Positions 23,222 through 33,972 of a stretch of DNA of 64,000 nucleotides are shown piece by piece. Under the pieces are notes generated by a model, which did no database searches, was not told the origin of the DNA, and worked only from the letters and a program-made list of their open reading frames with translations. Location of the stretch: positions 91,571,001 to 91,635,000 of the forward strand of contig CM075354.1 in NCBI GenBank assembly GCA_037693485.1, written 5' to 3'. This stretch comes from Kitagawia praeruptora (taxonomy: Eukaryota > Streptophyta > Magnoliopsida > Apiales > Apiaceae). Made by a program: the position numbers and the translations under genes. How positions within the stretch are numbered: the stretch's first letter is position 1; every line of letters begins with the position of its first letter.

Positions 23222-25680
23222 GTCTACCCTCCTTAAAAGGATTCCGTCCACGGAATCAGCTAAGGCCACTACTGGGATTCCTTAACTCTTTCATCATCGA
23301 CATTTATTCTGCAAAACAGGAGATAGTGTCTCTTCGTAAACAACTTCTCCAATATCTCAATTCAAACCTCGATTCCCTATCTGACACAATTATCGCTGGA
23401 GTCCTATAACCCACCATTATCCCTTTCACATATACGTCTTGCCCAACTTTCTATTATTATACTATCCTTAAGAGAGAGAGTTCACTGACTCTATTAACAT
23501 GACATTCTTGAGAGAGAGAATGAACCAATTCTAGCTATACATCACTGATATTCTATTCGTGTTGGGATTCGCTCTTGCTCTTGGCGATTCCGTTCGAATC
23601 TAATTTCTATCAGCGAATTTATGACTTGGCCGACCTGGTTGGCATCCCCTTGAAATTCATTAGAGGTAATAAGAATCAGGGACCTTTGAAAAGACAGCTG
23701 TCATATCAAGGCAATTGTTACACACTGGTGATCATAAGGTTATGAGTGTTAAAGTCAACCTTATTTGAGATAAGGGAATTTACCGAGAGATCAATATGAT
23801 CAAGAGAACTCACGTTGCGTGTCTCAGTTGAGACATTACTAAAGGTAATTAGCCTTCTTGTATTTCACAACACACAAGTGATGGCGTCCCATCAGACTTC
23901 TATCACACAGACAGATGGTCCTTGTGGCCCCTATAAATATAGGGTTGTTCGTCTCAGTGGAAGTTGTTTAATGTGAAATCAATTCAAAATCGAGTTTAAT
24001 GATTATCATCTTTTGATAATTAATTCATAAAAGGGGCACCTTGGGCCAAAATTGAACAGATTCCAAGGTGAGATGTCAAAAAGAAAGGATAACCAGAAAG
24101 ATACTGGTATACAACGAGCAAGTGGTGTTACTTCACCATGGGATTATCCACTATTGAAGGAGAGTGGAAGTTGAGAAGTATGAAAGCAATTCAAGGTCAA
24201 GTTAATAATTATCGTATTTTGACAATTAATTCTCAAGGGACACCTTGGAGTTGAATTGAACGGATTCCAAAGGTGTGATTTCCAAAGAAAAGGATAACCA
24301 GAATGATACTGGTATTCAATAATCAAGTGGTGCTATATCACCATAAAATCATCCACTATTGGAGGAAAGTGGAAGTTTGAAATAACATCATTCGATAGGG
24401 CTTCAGAAATCTGAAGGTAGGAATAATGACAGCTTCTGGCACAATCGAAATTAAATATGGTTTAACACGAGTATTGAAGAACAACTTCGAAGAGGGAGTA
24501 TATTCTTTATCAAATTTCTCTCTTGGAGAGATGTCAAGATAGATCATAGACTGGGGAGGTAATCAAAATAATTTGCAAATGGGGAGATATCAAATAATTC
24601 ACAGATTGGAGAAGTAATCAAAATGATTCATAAATGGGGAGGGTAATGCCAAGGTCTCCACGGATGCCTTTCATGTCGGCTCCTCTGACGGATAATTGTT
24701 CGATTGTAGCGCTCTTCTTTTCCACGCACACCCTAAGGTGCTCGATAACCGACGGCATCGTCGACTCGTAATAGTCGCTAGAGGTTCAACCATCGGCGCT
24801 TATAATCGCAAGGAGTTCTATTCGACTTGGCGCAAGCATCCCACGCAAGCGTTCTATTCTTTGAAAAGACTTCAATACGGTGTCGCCCCTAGCAACGACG
24901 AATTCCACGTGTCGAATGGGCGATATTCTGGAACATTGCTGGAAATACATACTTAGATCCAGTCACCATTATAACCGTATTTATACCATATGTTCCTGTC
25001 CTCATGACAATTCCGTGTGCAACTTAAACTTATCCCTTTTTGGCATAACAACCTTCGTACTAGTCTCTCTTAGACTTTCTCAGTCCGTCTTTATTCTTAA
25101 AATATATCTCATCTTTATTGACAAACCTCAACTTTGCCATTTATCTCTACAATCAATTGAAACAATCGGTGTCTATCCACCACTCCATTTGTAATATTAC
25201 CTTAAACTCTATCAAGCTCGAGAGGGTTTTAAATACCCGCAACTTCGACTGATAACCTTTCATAGTGATCTTGTTTTGCTTCCTTTTTTGGAATTTTAAC
25301 AGTACGGATACTATCTCAACTCATCATTATCGTAATACTGGACGCCAGCGTTCCATCCTTCATCTCCTATCATTCGGGGAATACATAACTTCATCCATGA
25401 ACCCCTAAAATTAGCTTAATCTTAGGTCTCGGGCGATTTATGCCCCTGCCGACCAATGCTTATCCCTGAGAATTCTTTAGCAGACGTTCATCACCACAAG
25501 AAGTGACGTCTATCTCCACATATTCCTCGGCATAGCCTTCCAATCTTAACTTAATCATTGGTACTATATCCAATAGTCCAACAGGAACTCTACATGAGTT
25601 CTGACGTTCTCACATAACTATACCCACTCCTACTCACTCTCGTTTCTAGTTTACTATAACCTCAGCTCTGATACCATTTC
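23222..25680 (-). other. Interior of element D, non-coding (about 2.46 kb)
   Basis: It lies between the polypurine-like end (minus AAGGAGGGTAGAC next to 23221) and the primer site. Reading both strands I find only short open stretches (up to about 100 codons) with no recognisable Gag, protease, RT, RNase H or integrase motif. It contains a diverged tandem duplication (23981-24180 and 24188-24383) and a cluster of short repeats around 24540-24650 (GGGGAGATATCAAATAATTC-like). Confidence 0.75.
25665..25676 (-). other. Primer binding site of element D (initiator-Met tRNA)
   Basis: On the minus strand it reads TGGTATCAGAGC, four bases inside the LTR edge at 25681. It fixes D as minus-strand. Confidence 0.9.
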
Positions 25681-28600
25681 TGTAACGCCCCAAATCCGGG
25701 GTCAGGGATTTGGTCGTCACGCGGAAATCCTTAGCATCGAATTACCTGTTTAACAACATTAAACCATCTGTAATCATTAAAACTGAAATATAACTCTGCG
25801 ACCCCAACCACCAAGCATCTTTTAGGTCATAGGGCTAGAAACAAGAACTAAAATCTTTACATCTTTATTACATCCATTCTATTACATCGCACTATGTCTT
25901 AAAAATCTTATACTACTAGTATAGCTTCGTTGGGAAGTACACCAGCAACTAGCACTACTCAGTACAAAGTAATATATTTTACACATCAATGTACTTACAT
26001 ATAACTTATTCCAGCTATAACTTCTCTGGATCATATCATCTTCACAAGGGCACACTGCCTGCTTCTCCAGAACCATGCAGATAAGCCTCAATCATCTACC
26101 TTCCTCTGAAAGGTTAATATTTAAAACAAGCAAGTATGAGCGAAAGAATTGCCCAGCAAGTATTAATAGAGCACAACAATATATATCAATATACACATGG
26201 AGTTTTCGAAATATAACGATACTTAATATCAATTTCGAAATATTTACAACAATGAAACCTCAGTAGGGAATATATGACATTACGAGTAACATCAGATAAA
26301 TAAAGTAAGTTCATGTCAACAATAGTAATCCTCATACCTCATCCATATACCATACCTCATAATATTGATAACCTCTTAGGGAGCTTTTCAAAATATGCAG
26401 TTCAATATGCTGCTAAGATAGTTATTACCACCCTTCATAAACCAACCCATTATAAAGTTCCCTTTTTAATACTTCTCAAGTTTGTAAGTAAATACACATG
26501 AGTATATCATTATCATCAAAACACCTTACAGTTCAAGATTCTGTACAGGATATAAGTTCGTTAACCACTTGATAAGTGAAACTCAGAAATAACTGATAGG
26601 AAGAGAGTCAAAGCTCTTGAAGCAAAACATTTGGGATTTAACATCAATAACCGATGAACCATCTTTCATCTTTTGAATAATTTCAAAAGTGCACAAGCAC
26701 GTTCCATTATTGTTAGAATAATCTTGCAGTTCTAGATACTGCATGAATTCATCATCTTTCAAAATAGAAAACAACACTATCGGCTACTTGGCACTTAGGC
26801 CTAAGAAGCAGTGTTTGAGTATTTTTCCAAAGTGGAGGATGGGACTTAAAGAAAACATAAAAACCTGACAAGGATTGACGATGATCAGTCGCCACATCCA
26901 AGTCCAATAATCCGCGGGTCTTCTCTACCGGTAGAAGGATAGAAACTACATCCGTAACTATCCCCGAGTGAAAACTACATCCGTAATCACCCTCGATGAA
27001 AACTACATCCGTAATCATCCTTCGGCAACACATGGGCCGGAATAATAATTGATGGACCGCCTGGCTCACGGCCGCTTACACATCCCGGGAATCGTTCGTC
27101 AACGATTCCCACACCTGCCAGAGTCCCCTTTTTCTTTTCTTGTCAAAATCATTTTGATAGAAAACTTGAGTGGTTGAAGTTCGACTTCAGTCGACCGATA
27201 ATTTCTTGAAAAACGAGCAAGAGAGTAAAACCTGACCGGGGGTTTTCGAAAATGTTTTGAGTTCAAAAGAGTTCAAGTATAGATATACACTTGTACCGAT
27301 ATCAATCTCGACACAGGGTTTTGTGATCACACATGGAAAATGGTACGCATAAAGCTTGTAACCACAACAGGGTAACTCCATATATATATAAGTTCTTGAA
27401 AAGTAACTTACCTAGATAGATTCAAAATATAATATTTTAAATGACTATGAAAGTCCTTAGACAACCTTTAAATAGTGTTTTATAACCTTCAAAACACTTA
27501 GAGTATTTAATAAATATTTGACTACTATGTAACAAATAATAGATATTCAATAATCCCTTTTTAAAAGAATACTCAAATTAATATTCATTATTAAGTAATA
27601 TTCAAATAATATTTACTATTAATACTGGAATATTTAATAACCTCAAAACACCCAAATACAACTCTTGAAGTGTTTCTAATCAAAATCAAGACACAATCTC
27701 TCCAGCAGTCTCCCAACTTTAGCCACTTTATCAAATAACTACTACTGACTCTCGGTCAATAAGAAATAATTAATAAGCATGAAAATCCTTCTTCTCTTTT
27801 TTTTTTTTTTGTTTCTTAATGAATATTATAATTAATGTTCATCGAATTAAATAAGCATTCAAATAACATATATCGATATCAATCTAGCTGTTTTAAGTTG
27901 AAAGTAACCAATTTATAACCATTGGAATATCTTTAATCCGTATGGAAAACAAACTATCTCCGATAAATAATATACTAGATAGAATCACTCCATTAAATTG
28001 TTTTATTATTTCTCCGGGACAAAGTGATTTTAAGAAAGCGTTTTGAAAATGATATTCATCTAATTAAATAAATTTAATTAGGCGAATGAGGTTTATTTAA
28101 TTAGTAAATGCTTTCAGAAGCATCTATTAATTAAATAAACACTGGTTTATTGGTGATGTTGCCTTTAGGTTAATTATTGCGAAATTCTTTTTAAAAGCTT
28201 TGCCCGGGTTTTCGAAAACATACAATACAAAATAGCCCCAACACGCGGCTAAGTTCTAAAACTCAATACATGCTCTACCCTTGGAGCCTTTACCACGTAG
28301 TTCCATATATACGTATATGTATCTATTTATACCTCATAATATATAGTCCTCTACCACATTACAAAAGTTTATAAATATACAACATATAATCGAGATGTTG
28401 AACCATAAGAATGTCACCACCCATCGACAGTATTATAAGTCATGGGTTTTGATTATTGCACGAGAAGAATTTAATATCGCTAGCAAAGTCAAGAATAAAA
28501 TGATTTGGAAGGAGGAGCACAAGATTAAAAACTCGCAATTAGGGATTGAAAACCCTTTTCCACACATTTTATATACTTCAAAATAGGTATACTCTGAACG

Positions 28601-30084
28601 ATAGAGTATGTGTAAATAAACTTGCCCCTGGTCCTTAGCAGAAAGCAGAAATCGCGAATAAACCTTTCGCACTTCGTCCAAGCAATTCCCTGGAGGTAGC
28701 TTACCTTTCTTCATACGGCGCCTCGATCTTCCCTTTTTGATGCACGTCATTCCAACTCGATTATGCCCTAATGGTACTGAAATAGTTATGAGTGCGTGTC
28801 AGTCCTACCTCGTATATCGAGTAGACACAACTCGGAATTATCACTAAATAACATAAAGTCAAACTATAGGTGTCCTCCCTAGGTTGACCATTCTAATACC
28901 ACTTATTGCCCATAACATACTACAGTAAAGAAAAGAAATGGAAAAGTCCCCTCTTTAAAGTGGACAATTCCTGGTGCTAAACACCTCAAACCATACCACT
29001 TAATCAACTTCGTATATAGATAGTCCTCAAACACAATTAATCCTCGAGACACATAAATCCTCGAATTAAATCACTTAGCACATAAATCCTCGAGACAACA
29101 ATTACCCTCGAATTAATTCACTTAACACATATACACATAAACAGTTAACACCCAAATCATACCTTTAAACACTTGAAATCAAATAAGTTAAATAAATTAA
29201 AATGCAGGGGATTTTTAGAAAATTTCGGCATGTAGTATTCGTTTATCGGACTATGGGCTCAGCCCCTCCATGCCAACAAAACAATTTATAACCCTGCTTT
29301 TGATAAAATAAAAGCTGCCTCAACTTGCAGCAACATAAAAGTAAACATATAAGAAAAGTACCCGCCCAGACATGCGGCAACTAGCACATAAGGAAAAGTA
29401 TCCGCCCAGACATGCGGCAACTAGCACATAAGGAAAAGTACCCGCTCAGACATGCGGCAACTAGCACATAAGGAAAAGTAAACTAAGTTTATCCACATTT
29501 AAGCCAACACCACGTAGTTGGCACTTATGACTTCTAACAATTACTACGACCCGACTTATACCATTTAGCACATAGACATTTACCGATAAGCCAACTCTTA
29601 TAACTATACCTCATATGACAATAACAATTAGCACTTAGCACTTAACAATTTAAAAATTTCAATTTGGAAACTAACAATTAGCAATTAGCACTTAACAATT
29701 ACTTGACAACTAACCCAAATATATTATCCGACAATTAATAGTCACTCACTAACAATTAACAATTAGCAATTTAACAATTAACAATCACTAACCCGAACCT
29801 TTAATCGGACTCATAATTAAACTCAACAATTATAATTACAAACATACCTTCCGAATTAAATATCGAAAATTCAACCAATAATCATAATCTTATAATTTTA
29901 GTCTAATTATACCCATTGCCACATTAAGCTTTCCATTTAAACTAATTAAACCACCATAATTAACCTCACAATTAAATCTAATTTAATTACCACAATAATC
30001 TTACAATTTAAAATCGATTAAATTACCACAATTTACAACTAATTAAATTCAACAATAAACTAACTAAATGCGATAATTAAATAC

Positions 30085-30488
30085 TGTTACAACCAATTTC
30101 CGTCGGTGTATCCGTTCGGTCGGACCTGCAATTGAAGAAGAATGCGAGGGTGTGGCCCCCCGATTCACCTCCGGTGTGAGAATAAGTCAATTGGTTCTTT
30201 GATGAGTAAAGGTAACGCAGAGTGTTTGTATTGTCTAAATTGTGTGTGTGTAATTGAATGAATGATATCAAACCTCTGTTAACCCTTTTAATTCTCTATC
30301 TTGGCAGTTATCGGGGAGTGGGACGAAATGGAGAACGTGTCCAACGTTCCCACGTTCCCAGGAACACAACCGAATGGACCGTTACGCATAGCGGGGCCGA
30401 ATGATACGGGCTATCGTCAGTCTGAAGCCTCCAAACCAATTATCCTCATTGGGCTTTCGGTCCATCCCGGTAAGAAGTTGGGCTAACA
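30085..30488 (-). repeat. Probable 3' LTR of element F (404 bp)
   Basis: The left edge is set by comparison with the empty site in the other D LTR. The right edge is proposed at 30488, because the block then reads TGTTA...TAACA and is followed on the minus-strand side by AAGCCTAGGGACA, which could be the polypurine tract. There is no second LTR to compare, so the right edge is uncertain. Confidence 0.45.
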
Positions 30489-30719
30489 TGTCCCTAGGCT
30501 TCGTTCGGAATTATCCTCAGGACGAAGGCTAAAGCCCAAGCCCATCTTCGGAAGTCTGTCTTCGTACGTGTCCTTCGGATAAGAATGGCGATGGACAAGG
30601 CCGAGACGCCTCCTGGGAAGCCGTGTCCCTTTATGGATGACAACTGTCTGATCTCGAGATTCGCGCTTCAATCCCCACCGTTGAATACGAAACGGCTTTG
30701 TCCAAACGCCACACCTCCG

Positions 30720-30727
30720 TATATAAT
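30720..30727 (+). promoter_or_regulatory. TATA box of the antisense gene in F
   Basis: TATATAAT is followed about 25-30 bases later by a TC/AC-rich stretch suited to a transcription start. The first, non-coding exon would run to 30933. Confidence 0.5.
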
Positions 30728-31362
30728 CCCTCTAAACCCATTCATTTTCACTTTTACGCTCACCAGTTTAAACAAAACCAAAACCAAAATCTTTATTTCT
30801 TAGAGCTTTTTGCTAACGACGATTGGAAACGTCAATTCGCCGCCGGTCGTCTTTTCTTCTCCAACTCCGGTTGACGTCTACATCCAAGCAATCTATCCTC
30901 AAGAACTCAGTCTTATCAAGGACCTTCAAACCAGTAAGTGACATTTTCCCTCTTGCTTCTTTATTGCAATTGTTCTGTGCTTCCATACATTCATGTATGT
31001 ATCTAGATGTACATATGTAAAGTTACCTGTACAATTTACTCTTGTCGTTTTAGGTAGTATATATGCCTGTCTTTTCTTTTTGATTTCCGCTGTGTTGCCC
31101 TGATACGAACCTTTTACTTGAAACTTGATATTTGCTGGGAAGTTGTCAAGGTTGAAATGCCCTTCAAGATTCACAACTTGAGAGCTTCCTTCGGTCTGTC
31201 CCGATCATTTGTAACTTTTAGACGACCCGTAGTTTGCTAACCCTTAGACTTTAGGACCCTCCGACCGATCCTGGCTCACTGTACTCGGCTTCTCCCCTTT
31301 TTGTTTTCATCTTCTTTGTCCGAGTACAAAGCTAATGTCTCTTCATTTCCGAATGCAGGGAC

Positions 31363-33189
31363 ATGGATCGGTCGACCGAAGGTGCTGGTCCTTCGGATGT
31401 TTCGCCGTTTAGTGACGTGGAGTCATATCCGGCTGCGAATTTCCGGTCACACCTGACCGAGGAAAAAATAGAAGAATTCCACTCCAAATACCAAGTAGAA
31501 AGGAAGGTCTGGTACTTCTTCACACCTAGGAAGAGAGACCGCATTTGGCATAACCTAGAGATTCCACCTCTCTTCGGCGGAAGCGTGGCTACCGGCATAT
31601 CCGAGATGGCCTTCAAATGTGGCTTTCGGCTGCCGATGCTTCCAATACTGAAGAAATTGCTGAAGCAAGTGGGGATCGCCATAGGGCAGCTGGATCCGAA
31701 CAGCTTTTTCCATATAAACGCCTTTCAAGCCCGATGCTTGGCTCTGAGGATGACCCCAAGGACGACCTTGTTCTGGCATCATTACGAGCTTCGGAGGAAC
31801 TCCAAAAGCAACGGCTTCTACACCATAGCCCGTCGAACCGGCAGGGCCGAGTGGGCTCAAACAAATTCTAACAACAGGGGGGCCCATGAGAGGTGGACCT
31901 TCATTTCGGGCCCGAGGATGGAGAAGTACGGCCGTTGGCGGGATCTGGACCCATCGAGGTTGCAGTACCCTGAAATGTTGGAGGCGGACAAGCATGATTA
32001 CCGCCTTCTCTGTGAACTTAACATGGGTAGGGTTCCGGTATCGGACGGCCGGGATAACGATTGGTTGGTCGCCCTTTGGGGTAGTGGTAACACTTATCTT
32101 TACCTTATTCTTTTCCATCCGAATGCTTCTATTATTGCATTTTCCTTTCCAGTCTCCAATGTTTTAACACTAGTATTTTTGTGCAGTGTCTACTATGCAG
32201 GATATCATCGAGCGCAAGCGCAAGAAGGCATCTCAGCTTTCAATAACCGCTACGGCCGAAGCCGAGGCTGCTGCCCAATCGGCCGGCAAAGGGCTGGAAT
32301 CTCTTCCCGATTCGAGGGAGAGGGTTGAAACTCCATTGGTTTCTTCTCCTCCGCGAGATCAAGGGGATGGTATCGTCCGGACCCCCTCGGCCGACTCCCG
32401 AAAAAGGGGCCGGTCGGGAGATGCCGGGCTGAAAGTATACTCTCCTCCTTGGGGAGTTATCGAGACGGATCAGATCATCGTCCCTGCCCCCCAACTGTCT
32501 ACTGTAGTAGGCCCTGATCTCTGTCGGGGTCTCATTCTGCCCGCCGACAGGCCCACGTTTGCTAAAGCAAACGACCTTGAGGCTTGCACTGAAATGCTGG
32601 CTCTGCTCTCCATGGTAAGCTTTCTCTCCTTCGGTGTCATTTATTTCTTTCACTTGTATTCAGTGTTTAACTCTTTTTCCTTGTTTATTTCCAGGGGGTC
32701 TCTTGGTCGGCCGTTGTGACCGAACGAATGGAGGGCATACAGAAAAAGCTGGAGGCGGCCAACCAGACTGAAGTTCGGGCGGTCAAGGCTGAAGAGGACC
32801 TTCGGAACTCCAACATTGAACTGGAGAGGGTCACCGGTCAAGCCAAGTCTCTGTCTGCCGACAATGAGGCTCTCAAGGGGCAGCTGAAGGAGCTGGACAC
32901 TCTCCGGGCGCGCGTCGAGTGGAGAAATAAGCAGCTCAAACTTACAAGAAAGAGTGTTCGGAAGCTGCAGAAGACCCTGGAGCTGACCGAAGAAAGGTGC
33001 TACCAAATGGGGTATGATGGCGCTGTGCTAAAGGCACATTCTTTGGGCTTCGATCATACTCAGCTGGTAGATCCTTCGCTCGGGATGACGGATCCGGTTG
33101 GTCGGGAGGGGTCTGATCAACCTTTAGAGGTTTCTTCGGGCGAAGATGAGTCTCTCTCCGACGAACCTCCAGCTGATGAAGCCTTCTAA
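31363..33189 (+). CDS. Antisense spliced gene of Tat element F (about 548 aa, gene23-like)
   Basis: Three coding exons, 31363-32086, 32187-32614 and 32695-33189, join in frame through GT...AG introns (acceptors TTTTTGTGCAG and TTTATTTCCAG) to give about 548 residues. A 5'-UTR intron (30934-31358) has a strong CCA/GTAAGT donor. The N-terminal domain has VWYFFTPRKRDRIWHNLEIP and RTGRAEWAQTNSNNRGAHERW. A Lys/Ala-rich linker follows. A coiled coil (TERMEGIQKKLEAANQTEVR onward) leads to the YQMGYDGAVLKAHSLGFDH motif and an acidic tail. I know this type from antisense ORFs of Tat retrotransposons. Its biochemical role is unknown to me. It is intact although pol is truncated. Confidence 0.75.
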
Positions 33190-33972
33190 TATTTTCGTAG
33201 CTTTTTAATACTTTTGAACTTGTAATATTTAACTTTGCCTTCGGGCTCACTATTCGTGCCTTCGGGCTTGTAATATTTTACTTTGCCTTCGGGCTTGCTT
33301 TATATATTTCTGCCTTTGCATAATATTCTTTTGTATGCGTCTTCGGCTTCGGCCTTAATTTGGCTTCTGTTTCTGTTCATGCGTCTTTGGCTTTGATTTG
33401 CCTTGGCATGGTTTTTCTTTTTTATGCCTCTTCGGCTTCCTTTTGCCTTAGCATATTTATTTTGTTGTTATGCATCTTCGGCCATTTTTGCCTTAGCATA
33501 ATTCTTGCCTTTTTGTGCATTTTTGGTCGTAACCTAGCTGCCCCCGAGTATTTAAGGGGTTTTGTAAATGATTAAGGTCTCGTTCGGTTGGTTGAAAAAT
33601 ATTTCCTCCCGGCCTTAATTAATGTCAAAGCGACTTGAATACTAAGGCAATTTTGTAAGAGGCCAAATTTTATTCGGTCGGCCCCAAATTTGGATTCGTC
33701 AAGTATTTGTAGCTTAAAACACAATGAACTTGAACACTACCAATAAGTTAAAAGGCGCATGTTTTATACGGTCGGCCCCAAACATGGGTCTATTAAGCTT
33801 AACATTGCGTACTTAGCTTAACAATAACGGATAGTGGAGCAAAACAATCTTTTCATTAACCATGCAACTCTTACATAGATTTGATTACAGATTGATGCTA
33901 GCTTATGGAATTCAGAACAAAGTTGCATAAGACAAAATACTGAAGTAAAAAGCAATAAAATGTCCAGTAAGC
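33190..33972. repeat. Degenerate TTCGG-rich repeats between the antisense gene and pol of F
   Basis: Variants of GCCTTCGGGCTTG and of GCATCTTCGGC...TTTGCCTTAGCATA recur from 33235 to about 33510. Further on, TCGGTCGGCCCCAAA appears twice (33674 and 33768). This is the shared 3' region of two converging genes. A CCCCCGAG stretch at 33540 could be an internal polypurine tract in minus orientation. Confidence 0.55.

Larger units (their letters stand above)
19131..23389. repeat. Tandem duplication of about 2.1 kb across the LTR/interior junction of element D
   Basis: The segment 19131-21253 (1955 bases of LTR plus 168 bases of interior) is repeated at 21254-23389. The junction joins CTGACACAA to TGCAGGGG with a shared AAT. 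The copies differ mainly in the CT run, the C run and A runs, and are otherwise nearly identical. Confidence 0.85.

Noticed and set aside
24696..25194. Possible protein in the D interior
   Set aside because: The 86- and 104-codon frames lack retroelement motifs and overlap each other. I could not support a gene.
9654..30084. Two separate insertions starting TGTAACGCCCC (9654 and 25681)
   Set aside because: The outermost ends share the ATATG duplication and the inner copy abuts a primer site, so they are the two LTRs of one element.
31555..32653. Minus-strand ORFs of 83-187 codons opposite the F antisense gene
   Set aside because: They are shadows of a GC-rich coding region. The plus strand has the splice junctions and domain-like motifs.
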